The translations under genes and the position numbers were made by a program. The notes beneath the pieces were generated by a model that was not told the origin of the DNA, did not search any database, and was given only the letters and a program-made list of their open reading frames with translations. This document shows positions 6,750 to 15,663 of a stretch of DNA of 64,000 bases, one piece after another (positions within the stretch are counted from its first letter, which is position 1; each line of letters starts with the position of its first letter). The stretch covers positions 1 through 64,000 of the forward strand of contig NZ_JAGTJJ010000027.1 in the NCBI RefSeq assembly GCF_028435365.1, read 5' to 3'. This DNA is from Polyangium jinanense. GTDB taxonomy: Bacteria; Myxococcota; Polyangia; Polyangiales; Polyangiaceae.

Positions 6750-9101
6750 TCACCTCCTGCGTCCGCGCGCGGGCTCCTGCCACACGAGCGCCGGCCCGAA
6801 GCCCCAGAGCCGTTTCTCGACGCGCGCGAGCAGCGACGGGGCGGCAATCAGGCCCGTGGGCGAACGGCTCGCGTCACGGATCGCGAGCCAGCTCTCGACC
6901 AACATCGGCGGCACCGAGAATCGCTTCCGTGGGGCCCGCGCACCTTGGATGCGCAATGCGAGGGCCTCCACATCGGGATGCTCGCCGAGCTGTCTGCGCA
7001 GAGCGGCGAGCGCCTTCTTCAAGATTGAAGTGTGCTCCTCGCTCGGCTCACCGAGGGCGAGCAGCAGATACGCGCCGAGGAGGCGGAGCATCGGGTCTTC
7101 GCGGCTCGTCTCGATCACATTCGCCAGCATCTCTGCGTTGCCTGCGGCTCGGCGCTCTCGAAACGCGAGGCGGACTAGCTCCGTCGTGCGCAGCGCGGGT
7201 CGTTTGGGCTCGAAGGATGTCTGACCGAGGAAAACGGCCGCGCCCTGCAGATCGGCGCGCCGGCCGCCGGGGCCGTCGCTGTAATTCCGAAGGAGGAGGA
7301 AGACCTGGGTTTGACGCTCGCGCGTCGTGACGACGGTCTGGCTCAACGTGCCATGCGGCGTCTCCACGGAGAGGCGGTAGACGCCGGGATCGAGCTCGAC
7401 ATTGCAGGTCGCCCACGGCCCGTCGGTCCCGGGACCACGCTTCGATTGGCGCTCGAAATCGACGAGCACACGCCCTTCGGCGTCACGCAGCGAGAGCCCG
7501 GCCGCAGGATGCGCGGCGGGAGGCATCGGGAAGGGCCCCGGGGGTGGAGCGTCGCGCACGCCGAGGAAAAACTCGCTGCCCTTCCCCATCTTCACACCGG
7601 GGACGCGGCTCTCGCGCCTCGCCTGCGCGCGGTACGCCTCCGGAGAGGCCGTGTTTTCGAGCGGCGCGGGCGACATGAAAAACCTCTCGTCCGCCAGGTT
7701 GACGAGCTCGACGAGCGGCATCCTCAGCGTCGGTCCACCAATGGCTGGCTCCCCCTGAAGCGTGCCGTCGTCCCACGTGACGCGGATGGTCTTGGGGTCG
7801 GCGCCGGCGTCGCCCGACACCACGAGGTAAACGTAATTGAGGAGAGATCCCGTGCGCGCCTGGAGCTTGAAGAGCCCAGCCCGTTTCATCTCCACCACGT
7901 GCTCCCCGCCTCGGGTCGGCTCGATGGGATGGGCCTCGAACGCCCCGTCGACGAGGAAATAATCGATTCCGGGATTCGCAAACGCGAAGGCCAGCCGGTC
8001 GTGGACGCGCGCTTCCCTGTAGCCCTTCGCGAAGTTGATCTCCGCTGCCCCGCTGGGGCTATATCCGGGCAACTCCAACACCTCCGAGCGTCCGCCGATT
8101 CGCGCAAGGTAAAACCCCGCGGGGAGGTCGAGCTCGACGCGCTCGCTCCGGGGCGTCTGCCGGACGACCGGTCGAAGGTCGCCGTCGAGCACGACGAGCT
8201 CTTCGCCGACCAGTTCCGGCCAGACGTGGATCACGAGCTTGAACCTCGCCTGCGGCGCGCGCGCGAGGAGGAGTTTCGTCACCTGGGGATCGTCGAAAGG
8301 CGTATACGGCTCCTTGCCGATGCTCGGATTGGGGTTCGCCCGCATCTCCACGGGGAGGAGCTTCCGCATGTTGGCGTGCAGGTAATTGGCGAGCGCTCCG
8401 GCCGTGAGGTTCCCCTGCTCGTCGCTCGCGCCGCCGCGAAGGCCCATGAGGAGCGCCCGGGTGAACACGCCCATCGGCTTGCCGTCGAAGTCGAGCTCAC
8501 GCGCCTCCCGGTCGGATTTGGCCGCGTGCATGAACACGAGCTGCGTCTCCGAGCCGCCCGCGGGTTGCTCCCTCGTGCAACCGGATGGATCCGTTGGGGT
8601 CTGCGGGCCCGGCGTCGCGCAGCAGTCCATGAAAACGACGACCTGCTTGAAAAGCGCGGGATTGACGACGCACGCCCGGACGAGCCTGGGGATGTTCGCA
8701 TGGTTGAATTTGCGCGTCGTCGCGTTCGCCGTCAAAAGAACGTTCGCGTCGATGGTCCCGTACTCGAGCATCTGGCAACCATGACCGGAGACGTACAGGT
8801 AAAGCCGCCTCGCCTGCGGCCCATTGTCCTCCGCCTTTGCCTGCACCTCGTCGAGGATCGTCGTGACAGCGCCGGCGACGGTGACCTCGTTCGGCTGGGC
8901 GACGGCGGCGCTCCTCGGCTCGGGGGGAATGAAATCGGAGGAGAGGATCAGCCGGGCTTGCGAGGCCGGAACGTCGCCGCCGCGCGGATCGGTCACCCAC
9001 GCGTAAAACGCCTTCGCATCGTTCTCGGGGCCCCGCAGATCCAGGTGCAGCCCGGGGTAACGCCAGATGCCCACCACGATGGCCCAATCGTTCTTGGCCA
9101 T
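6750..9101 (-). CDS. Caspase-like (C14) peptidase with long C-terminal extension
   Basis: A 783-residue protein. The N-terminal 270 residues are a caspase/metacaspase domain: IVVGIWRYPGLHLDLRGPENDA, then the catalytic His in YVSGHG (H107) and Cys in VVFMDCC (C161). The remaining 500 residues hold beta-rich segments and a helical end, without a domain I can name. ATG 9101 is chosen because GAGGGGAGGG lies just upstream and the caspase fold starts immediately. It sits 28 bp after a metzincin gene. Bacterial C14 proteins act in regulated proteolysis, cell death and anti-phage defence, but the sequence does not tell which. There is no signal peptide. Confidence 0.85.
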   Translation of the reverse strand: MAKNDWAIVVGIWRYPGLHLDLRGPENDAKAFYAWVTDPRGGDVPASQARLILSSDFIPPEPRSAAVAQPNEVTVAGAVTTILDEVQAKAEDNGPQARRLYLYVSGHGCQMLEYGTIDANVLLTANATTRKFNHANIPRLVRACVVNPALFKQVVVFMDCCATPGPQTPTDPSGCTREQPAGGSETQLVFMHAAKSDREARELDFDGKPMGVFTRALLMGLRGGASDEQGNLTAGALANYLHANMRKLLPVEMRANPNPSIGKEPYTPFDDPQVTKLLLARAPQARFKLVIHVWPELVGEELVVLDGDLRPVVRQTPRSERVELDLPAGFYLARIGGRSEVLELPGYSPSGAAEINFAKGYREARVHDRLAFAFANPGIDYFLVDGAFEAHPIEPTRGGEHVVEMKRAGLFKLQARTGSLLNYVYLVVSGDAGADPKTIRVTWDDGTLQGEPAIGGPTLRMPLVELVNLADERFFMSPAPLENTASPEAYRAQARRESRVPGVKMGKGSEFFLGVRDAPPPGPFPMPPAAHPAAGLSLRDAEGRVLVDFERQSKRGPGTDGPWATCNVELDPGVYRLSVETPHGTLSQTVVTTRERQTQVFLLLRNYSDGPGGRRADLQGAAVFLGQTSFEPKRPALRTTELVRLAFRERRAAGNAEMLANVIETSREDPMLRLLGAYLLLALGEPSEEHTSILKKALAALRRQLGEHPDVEALALRIQGARAPRKRFSVPPMLVESWLAIRDASRSPTGLIAAPSLLARVEKRLWGFGPALVWQEPARGRRR

Positions 9102-9129
9102 GACGATCGCCCTCCCCTCGGTGCATCGA

Positions 9130-9822
9130 TCACGGATACTGCTGCCGGATGAACGCCCTGTCCGTCGGCGAGAGGTCGTTGTTCCAGCCGACTTCGAGCC
9201 CATCGAAGTTCCAGCTCTTCTTGATCCGGTAGAGCATGATCGAGGAGGGATCGAATTCCGTATAATTCGTATCCTCACGCACCTCGAAGATGTTTTTCCG
9301 GATGATCTCCCGGCTCCAGTGGTTGGGCGGGCCGGAGAGGTCGGCGTAGACCTGCTCCTCGTTCCAGTGGATGCCCGCGGCAGGGCTCATGTGCTCGTGC
9401 GTGAGGCCGAGAGCATGGCCGAATTCGTGGAGAACGACGGCGCGCATCATCTCGTCGGGCGTTTCCTCGTCGAATCCGCCGAAGTTCATCGTCGGCTGCG
9501 TCGCGTCGGTGAAGGGCGACGCCAAACACTCCTTTCCGATGGCCGACCAGTGTCCCTGGTACTTGAAGGAGATCCGGATCGGGGTGGCCGCGGGTTTGCG
9601 GCGGAAGACGAACCGGAGGTTCGCGAGGCCGAGCGCGGTCCACTCCTTGGCGAAGGTTTTCACCCTTTCCTGGACCGAGGGGACGCCGTCCAGAAAGCAC
9701 ACCTCGATGCGATCCCCGGGGTTCCATTTCGCCCCTCGGACGAGCGCCGCCCGAGGTTTCCCCGAAATCACCTCACCCACGAGCAAGGATCCACAAAAAT
9801 CAGATTCCGTACGGTCACTCAT
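9130..9822 (-). CDS. Metzincin-type zinc metalloprotease (astacin/matrixin-like)
   Basis: A 230-residue protein with the extended zinc motif HEFGHALGLTHEH (ligands H132, H136, H142; catalytic E133) and a Met-turn SIMLY (M196). NHWSREIIRKN and the tail DLSPTDRAFIRQQYP fit the astacin/M12A end of the clan. A strong Shine-Dalgarno (GAGGAGGGG) precedes ATG 9822. No signal peptide is visible, which is unusual for a metzincin and suggests it acts in the cytosol or is exported in another way. It is the first gene of the minus-strand set with the caspase-like peptidase. Confidence 0.88.
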   Translation of the reverse strand: MSDRTESDFCGSLLVGEVISGKPRAALVRGAKWNPGDRIEVCFLDGVPSVQERVKTFAKEWTALGLANLRFVFRRKPAATPIRISFKYQGHWSAIGKECLASPFTDATQPTMNFGGFDEETPDEMMRAVVLHEFGHALGLTHEHMSPAAGIHWNEEQVYADLSGPPNHWSREIIRKNIFEVREDTNYTEFDPSSIMLYRIKKSWNFDGLEVGWNNDLSPTDRAFIRQQYP

Positions 9823-9958
9823 GATGCCCCTCCTCGCGCCTGGCGTCGTGATGAAATTGGAGCCGGGGGCGCGCGCGGCAAGGCGTCCTCTTGGACCTCG
9901 CGGGACGGACCATTACGTTTCCCTCGTAACCCAAGACGCGCGGACGCGAGGAGGAACG

Positions 9959-10636
9959 ATGACCCGACGTGGAAGAATAAACATCCGAACGCTGGCCGCA
10001 ATGCTCATCACGCTCGGGGCCATCGCGGCGGGGTGTGAAAAGAAGCCCCCCGACCGCGCGAATTCAGGGGAATCACGACAGACGGTGACCGTCACGCTCG
10101 ACGAGGACAGCGTGGCGCAAGGTACCCAGATGGATGCGACCCAGGTGCGCGTCGACATCCGCAGCCAGACCGGGGCGTTGCAGCTCCGAGCCGATTTCCA
10201 GGCTATCGGGCCGCAGAGTACCCTCGTCACGTACACGTCGTTCCCGACGGGGACAGACGGGGACACGTCGACGCAACCGCAGACCGCGTCCGCGCAAATG
10301 GACGCCGAGCTGCCGACGGTCGACCGCGCGATCGTCGGGGCCGCCCTCATCCAGGCCCAGGTGTCCCGCGCGATCCATTATTACTACGACAACTGGGGTT
10401 GTGACTTGCCGTCGGCGATCCGCGGGCCGACGAGCTGCGGTCCGAAGGGGCGTTGCTGCGACATCCACGACGCGTGTTACAGGGAGCACGACTGCGGGGC
10501 CGGCAGCTGGCTCCGGCCGTGGACCCAGTGCCACATCCGCTGCAATATCCCGGCCGTCGCCTGCTTCACGAGCAGCACCTTCCACCCCGGCCCGAGCGAA
10601 TGTTGCGCCCGCGGAAACTGCGGTGAGCCTCGATGA
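9959..10636 (+). CDS. Phospholipase A2-like lipoprotein
   Basis: A 225-residue lipoprotein (lipobox AIAAGC, Cys26). The C-terminal part has the phospholipase A2 signature CCDIHDACY (166-174), with catalytic-type H170 and D171, and a further set of paired cysteines (EHDCGAGSW, QCHIRCN, ECCARGNC). An upstream segment YYDNWGCDLP resembles the start of bacterial PLA2 domains. ATG 9959 follows GAGGAGGAACG. It faces the metzincin gene across a 136-bp divergent promoter region. The likely reaction is phospholipid hydrolysis at the cell surface. The typical calcium-loop Gly pattern is only partly recognisable (GPTSCGPKGRCC). Confidence 0.75.
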   Translation: MTRRGRINIRTLAAMLITLGAIAAGCEKKPPDRANSGESRQTVTVTLDEDSVAQGTQMDATQVRVDIRSQTGALQLRADFQAIGPQSTLVTYTSFPTGTDGDTSTQPQTASAQMDAELPTVDRAIVGAALIQAQVSRAIHYYYDNWGCDLPSAIRGPTSCGPKGRCCDIHDACYREHDCGAGSWLRPWTQCHIRCNIPAVACFTSSTFHPGPSECCARGNCGEPR

Positions 10637-10647
10637 CGTGACGAGAA

Positions 10648-11436
10648 ATGGCCCGGCGCCTCGCCCCCGCCTGCCTGGTTTTCGTCCACGCGTGCACGCG
10701 TGGCCCCGAGGACGGGGCGCGTGAAGCTCCTACGGCCATCGTCGGCGGGCAGATCGCGGCCCCGGGAGAATGGCCGACCGCGGTATCGTCCGGGCGATGC
10801 GACGGCACGCTCGTGCATCCGCGGCTCGTGACCACGGCAGCACATTGCCTCGCCCGCGGCACGCCCGCTTCGTTTTCCCTCGGGGAGGCGCGTGATCACG
10901 CCGTCCGCACGGTGGCCGTCGACCGCTGCATGGGCCATCCGGACCATGAACGGATCCAGGGCGCCGACGTGGCTTTTTGTCTCCTCCGCGAGGCCGTGGA
11001 CGACGTCCCGATCGCGCCCGTCCTTTCCGTGTGCGAGGCTGCCGAGCACCTCGTCCCCGGGGCCACGGCCATTCTGGTCGGATTCGGGGCCGCCGGCGAA
11101 GACGAGCCCGGCGGCGGCCTGAAACGGTGGGTCGTCGTGCCCGTTCACGGGACCCAGGCCGAAGCGCGGGAGGTCCTCGTCGGCAGCCGCGAAAGAGGCG
11201 CCTGCACGGGCGACTCGGGCGGCCCCGCATATCTCGAGCTTCCGGATGGCACGTGGCGCGCGTTCGGCGTTTCGAGCCGCATGGCTCCGAGCACGGACAT
11301 GGACCCGGCCGATCCCTGCGCGGGGAAGGCCATCTACACGTCGATCCCCGCGCATCTCACGTGGATCGAGGAAAGCTCCGGGATCGACCTCACGCCTTTC
11401 GAGGAGCGCTGCCCCCGCGCAGCTCGGCGTCCATGA
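10648..11436 (+). CDS. Trypsin-like (S1) serine protease
   Basis: A 262-residue protein with the S1 hallmarks: IVGG at about 31-34 (zymogen-type new N-terminus), TAAHC with H66, ADVAF with D107, and ACTGDSGGP with S190. The N-terminus is short and hydrophobic with Cys16 (FVHAC), so it is exported, perhaps as a lipoprotein, although the lipobox is imperfect. It begins 11 bp after the PLA2-like gene and is probably co-transcribed. Substrate specificity cannot be judged. Confidence 0.88.
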   Translation: MARRLAPACLVFVHACTRGPEDGAREAPTAIVGGQIAAPGEWPTAVSSGRCDGTLVHPRLVTTAAHCLARGTPASFSLGEARDHAVRTVAVDRCMGHPDHERIQGADVAFCLLREAVDDVPIAPVLSVCEAAEHLVPGATAILVGFGAAGEDEPGGGLKRWVVVPVHGTQAEAREVLVGSRERGACTGDSGGPAYLELPDGTWRAFGVSSRMAPSTDMDPADPCAGKAIYTSIPAHLTWIEESSGIDLTPFEERCPRAARRP

Positions 11437-11519
11437 AGGCGCGCGCATGATTTTCGGGCAGCGCCCATTGCGCTATGAAGCCCGGACACAACATTCGGAA
11501 ATGGGAAAGGGGGTGCCGT

Positions 11520-12215
11520 ATGGCCGTGAGAGGTCAAAAGGGAAAGTCCGCTCTTCGGATCGCCAAAGGATTCGTCGCCGAGCAACTGGACGAAAGGCTC
11601 GAAGAGGAGCCCGTCGTGCTGGAGGAGGTCGATCCCTCCGAGGGCACGGCGCCGCCCGAGGATTGGGACACGCATGCCCACGAGGACGACGAAGACGTCT
11701 GGGAGGGCGTGGAGACGAGCGTCGCGGCGGGCAAGTCGAGCCTCGAAGCCGGGCGGGCAAAGCCACGGTCCATCAATGGATTCAGCGTGGGCCCCGCGAA
11801 ACGCATCGGGGTGAAGACGTATCGCGTCCCGGGTACGAATGTATCCCTGCCGGTCCGCGCGATCATCGCCCCGCTGCTCATCGGCTTCGCCAAGGAATTC
11901 CACCAGAAGGTGGAGAAGCTCCGCAAGGGCTGGTGCTGGGGGCACGCGAATCGCAACATCCGCGGCTCGAAGCGGCCCTCGTTCCACGCGGCCGGCATCG
12001 CCATCGATCTGAACGCGCCGAAGCACCCGCTGGGGCGCAAGGGCACGTTCAGCGCGGCCCAGCGCAAGACGATCAACGCGCTTTGCAAGAAGTACGGCCT
12101 TCGCTGGGGAGGCAACTACCGCCGCCGCAAGGACGAGATGCACTTCGAGGTGATCTTGCCCCGCGCGAAGGCGGTGGCGCTGGCGAAGCGGATCCAGAAG
12201 GGCGGGGCGCGGTAG
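11520..12215 (+). CDS. M15-family peptidase (D-Ala-D-Ala carboxypeptidase-like)
   Basis: A 231-residue protein. The C-terminal half has the M15/VanY-type zinc site: FHAAGIAIDLN (His and Asp ligands) and, about 50 residues on, DEMHFEV (catalytic Glu-type position and final His). The first 90 residues are acidic and low in complexity (EEEPVVLEEVDPSEGT, HAHEDDEDVWEG), with no signal peptide. ATG 11520 has GGAAAGGGGG 6-7 bases upstream, which favours it over ATG 11475. It probably cuts peptidoglycan stem peptides or cross-links. It sits between the S1 protease and the fusion protein that ends in a GH19 domain. Confidence 0.75.
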   Translation: MAVRGQKGKSALRIAKGFVAEQLDERLEEEPVVLEEVDPSEGTAPPEDWDTHAHEDDEDVWEGVETSVAAGKSSLEAGRAKPRSINGFSVGPAKRIGVKTYRVPGTNVSLPVRAIIAPLLIGFAKEFHQKVEKLRKGWCWGHANRNIRGSKRPSFHAAGIAIDLNAPKHPLGRKGTFSAAQRKTINALCKKYGLRWGGNYRRRKDEMHFEVILPRAKAVALAKRIQKGGAR

Positions 12216-12246
12216 CGCCGAGGCGAATTCGGAGGGAGGGTCGGCC

Positions 12247-15200
12247 ATGCGAAGGGGCGCGCAAAACCCATTCACGATCACGTTGCTCGACGTGGGAGCC
12301 GAGCAATACGGCGATGCCGTGCTCTGCCGGTTCGGCACGGTCTCCGTGCTGATCGACGGGGCGCACCCGGGCAATGCTCGTCGCAAAGGCGGTCACCTCG
12401 CGATCCAGGAGCAACTCCGGCCGCTCCTGCCCACGCGGGGAGACGCGTCCCAGGTGACCCTCCTCCTCATTTCGCACGCGCATCAGGACCACATCGGGTG
12501 CCTGCCGCGGCTCGTGCGCGACGGGCACCTCGTCGCCGAATGGGCACTCGTGCCCGATCCGGACCTCGCCTGGGGGAGCACCACGCGAGAGACCGGAACC
12601 GAGGCGTCGAAAGCGGCGCTGCGCATTGCGGAGGCGCTGCGCGAGGAGCCCCTGGAGGGTGAGTCGCCGGCCGAGGAGAGCGCGTTCATCGAGTCCGCGC
12701 AGAGCCTCGAAACCGAATACCGCGAGATGCTGGAGACGCTCACCCGGAACGGGACGCGGGTTCTGCATTTCAAGGGGAGCGACGACCCGGCGCTGCGGCC
12801 GCTCGTGGAGGCGCTCGCGGAGGGCGGCGTCACCTTGAAGATCCTCGGCCCGAGCGGGCGGCACGTGGCCGCCTGTGCCGAGGGCATCGCGGGCAACCTC
12901 GATGCCTTGCGCACCGAGATTCAAAGGGCGCTCGAGGTCGCCGCGCCGGGCGGGAGCGAGGAATCGGGCGAGGCGCGCGAGCTCTCCGTCTATCGGAGGT
13001 ATGCCGAAAGCTTCGCGGCCGAGCGCGAGGAGCCCGAGGGGACGGAGGCGGCCGGGATGCCGCGGGTGTCGAATTTCGTGAACCTCCAGAGCTCGGTGTT
13101 GCTCCTCGAATACCGCGAGAAAAAACTCCTCTTCACGGGGGACATGCAACTCGCGGATCCGCAGACGAAGGATCGGACGATCCTCGCCGGGATGCGCGCG
13201 CTCACGAAGGCCATCCGGGAGCATTCGCCGTACGATTTCGTCAAGCTCTCGCACCACGGGAGCCACAACGGGATCAGCGCCGAGCTCGTCGACATCATGG
13301 GGCACCCGCCGCTGCTCGGTGTCTGCGCCGGCGAGAAGAGCCGCCGGCACCCGCACCCGGAGACGCTGGAGCTCATGAAGACCGTGGTCGCCGAGCGGCG
13401 CGGGCGGTGGGCGCGGACCGACGTCAATGGGCTCAGCACGATCTCATTCGACACGGACGAGCCGACCGTGGCCGTGTCCTGCGGCCGCATCAATGACGCG
13501 AGCCCGCCGCGGGGGCCTTCGCGGCGGCGGAGGAGATCGACCTCCGCGGAGGCGGGATCGGCCCGGCGTTCGCGCGGAGAATCCATCGTTTCGGGTCCCT
13601 GCGTCGCGCCGGCCCGGGGAGAGGAGAGCGCGTCCATAAAGGAAGGGGGGAGCATCATGAACGAAAGGAGAGCATCGGCGAACGAGGCAGGCCGCGTGAC
13701 CGGCGGCCACGAATCTCACGCGAGCGAACGGGAGCGCCGCTCGTGCACGGGCTCGACCGAGGCGGCCGCCGTCGAGAGACCTGCGAGCCTCCTCGAATAC
13801 GTGCCGGGGTATCAGCGGCCGAGGGCCCTCGATGCCGCGGCCACGAGCCCGCCCGACAAATTTCTCCTTCCCCCGCGCCTCGCCGGCAGCGGGGCCCCGG
13901 TCTTGCAATCAATCGACGCCGACGCCGACGCTCCGCGGGAGGCCACGGAGGCTTCACGCATGCATGCGGTCCAGGGCCCCCAGTTCATCGTGATCGGTCC
14001 GGATGATCGGGTCCGGGTCCCGCGACCCGAGGACGCTCCTTACCGGGCGATCTGCGCCCTCCGGATCACCGGCGTCAATGGTGGGCTGTATGTCGGCACC
14101 GGATGGCTCATCGATCCCCGTATCGTCGTCACGGCGGGGCATTGCGTGTACGATTGCGATGCGATGGGCGGGTGGGCGTCGTCGATCGAGGTGATTCCGG
14201 CGCTCGACGGTGCTCGGCGGCCCTTCGGATCCGTCGTGTCGAAGCGCTTTCGCTTGGTGTCCGGGTGGCTCGAAGACCAATCCTCGGAGTACGATTACGG
14301 CGTGATCCTGCTCGACAAGCCGGTCCAGTTGAACGAGGGCTTTTTCGTACCCGAGGTCCTGTCCACCGCGGAGCTCAAGGGCGCGCAAGTCAACATCGCG
14401 GGATATCCGACGGATCGTGACGCCGCGACACGCATGTATTATCAAGCGCGCGCGCTGAAAGGCATCGGGGCCCGCATCGTTCAGTACGACATCGACACCT
14501 TCCGCGGGCAGAGCGGCGCCCCGGTATGGCTCACGCGCCCGGACGGGACGCGCGCCGTGATCGCGATTCACACGAGCGGCCCTTACGGCAACGTCCTCTT
14601 GAACTCGGGCGTGCGCATCACGGCGGACGTGCTCGCGAGCCTGCGGCAGTGGGCCCAGGAGGCGAAGCCTGCGCGGCTCTCTGGGCGTCGTCGTGGCTTC
14701 TTGGCTGCGAAGGCGGACCTCGCGGTGGAAAGCGGGCTCGTACCTTCGCCGGCAATGCCGGTCCAGGAAATCGTGGGCAATGTGGTCGACGAGAAAAACC
14801 GCCCGCTCGCCGGGGCCACCGTGACGATTTCCCGCCGCGGCGCGCCCACGATTGCCACGACCTCCGCGCAGGACGGCTCCTTCTCGTTGCCCGTCGTGCA
14901 TCCCGGGCGCCACACGCTGAAAGCGCATTCCAGCGATGGAACGGCCGTCATGGCCGTCACGCGCGAACAAGCGTCCCCCGTGGCGCTCGTCCTTGCGTCG
15001 CAGGCCGAAATTCCGGCGAAAAACACCGAGGCGGGCGTGGCGAAGCCTGCCGGCGCGCTCGTGAAGGCCGTGCAAGCCGCGCCCGCGAAGAAGGGCACGA
15101 CGCGGGGCAGGCTCACCCTGGCCGAGCTCCGCGCCATCATGCCGAACCTCTCGGCGGCGCGGGCTCGGAAATGCTTGCCGCACCTCAACAAGGCCATGAA

Positions 15201-15630
15201 GGAGTTCGGCATCAACACGAAAAAGCGAATGGCGGCTTTCCTCGCACAGCTCGCGCACGAGAGCGGCGAGCTCGTGTATTTCGAGGAGCTCGCGTCCGGC
15301 GATGCGTACGAGGGACGCAAAGATCTCGGGAATACCCGCCCCGGGGACGGCAGGCGTTACAAGGGCCGGGGCCCGATCCAGATCACGGGGCGCAGCAACT
15401 ACCGCGCGGCGGGCAAGGCCCTCCGGATCGACCTGGAAAAGAATCCGAAGCTCGCCGCCCGTATCCACGTGGGCTTCCGCATTGCAGGGTGGTACTGGAA
15501 GACCCGCAAGCTGAATGCCCTCGCGGACCGGGGCGACTTCAAGAAAATCACGTACCGCATCAATGGCGGTTACCGGGGGCTCTCGCGCCGGACCGTGTAC
15601 TACCGCCGCGCGCTACGGGTCCTCGCCTGA
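12247..15630 (+). CDS. Fusion: metallo-beta-lactamase fold + S1 protease + Cna-B-like + GH19 domain
   Basis: One uninterrupted frame of 1127 residues. Residues 1-420 are a ComEC/Rec2-like metallo-beta-lactamase domain (HAHQDHIGC metal motif, LLFTGDMQ, KLSHHGSHNG). Residues 420-470 are Arg/Ser-rich and look like translated spacer. Residues about 560-800 are a V8/trypsin-like protease (TGWLIDP, VTAGHC with H633, DYGVILLD, RGQSGAP with Ser near 754). Residues 820-890 form a Cna-B/carboxypeptidase-regulatory-like beta-sandwich. Residues 955-1125 are GH19 lysozyme/chitinase-like (LAQLAHESG with catalytic-type Glu, YKGRGPIQITGRSNY). A strong internal ribosome-binding site before ATG 13657 suggests two genes in one frame. 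No signal peptide is seen. Neighbours are all hydrolases. Confidence 0.8.
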   Translation: MRRGAQNPFTITLLDVGAEQYGDAVLCRFGTVSVLIDGAHPGNARRKGGHLAIQEQLRPLLPTRGDASQVTLLLISHAHQDHIGCLPRLVRDGHLVAEWALVPDPDLAWGSTTRETGTEASKAALRIAEALREEPLEGESPAEESAFIESAQSLETEYREMLETLTRNGTRVLHFKGSDDPALRPLVEALAEGGVTLKILGPSGRHVAACAEGIAGNLDALRTEIQRALEVAAPGGSEESGEARELSVYRRYAESFAAEREEPEGTEAAGMPRVSNFVNLQSSVLLLEYREKKLLFTGDMQLADPQTKDRTILAGMRALTKAIREHSPYDFVKLSHHGSHNGISAELVDIMGHPPLLGVCAGEKSRRHPHPETLELMKTVVAERRGRWARTDVNGLSTISFDTDEPTVAVSCGRINDASPPRGPSRRRRRSTSAEAGSARRSRGESIVSGPCVAPARGEESASIKEGGSIMNERRASANEAGRVTGGHESHASERERRSCTGSTEAAAVERPASLLEYVPGYQRPRALDAAATSPPDKFLLPPRLAGSGAPVLQSIDADADAPREATEASRMHAVQGPQFIVIGPDDRVRVPRPEDAPYRAICALRITGVNGGLYVGTGWLIDPRIVVTAGHCVYDCDAMGGWASSIEVIPALDGARRPFGSVVSKRFRLVSGWLEDQSSEYDYGVILLDKPVQLNEGFFVPEVLSTAELKGAQVNIAGYPTDRDAATRMYYQARALKGIGARIVQYDIDTFRGQSGAPVWLTRPDGTRAVIAIHTSGPYGNVLLNSGVRITADVLASLRQWAQEAKPARLSGRRRGFLAAKADLAVESGLVPSPAMPVQEIVGNVVDEKNRPLAGATVTISRRGAPTIATTSAQDGSFSLPVVHPGRHTLKAHSSDGTAVMAVTREQASPVALVLASQAEIPAKNTEAGVAKPAGALVKAVQAAPAKKGTTRGRLTLAELRAIMPNLSAARARKCLPHLNKAMKEFGINTKKRMAAFLAQLAHESGELVYFEELASGDAYEGRKDLGNTRPGDGRRYKGRGPIQITGRSNYRAAGKALRIDLEKNPKLAARIHVGFRIAGWYWKTRKLNALADRGDFKKITYRINGGYRGLSRRTVYYRRALRVLA
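13638..13659 (+). promoter_or_regulatory. Internal ribosome-binding site and ATG inside the fusion gene
   Basis: AAGGAAGGGGGG at 13639-13650 stands 6 bases before an in-frame ATG at 13657 (residue 471, MNERRASANEAG). This is one of the strongest Shine-Dalgarno sequences in the window. It sits exactly between the metallo-beta-lactamase part and the protease-GH19 part. Translation from here would give a 657-residue protease/GH19 protein of its own. Confidence 0.6.
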
Positions 15631-15663
15631 TACCGGGGACGCGTTCCGCCTGCTGCGTCTCCC

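Noticed and set aside
5239..7224. Long plus-strand open frame opposite the pseudokinase and caspase genes, and similar long frames at 7311-9152, 28797-30182 (minus), 41145-42986 and 54486-56609 (minus)
   Set aside because: They are antisense to genes with clear motifs and have Arg/Pro-rich composition without any domain. They result from few stop codons in high-GC DNA.
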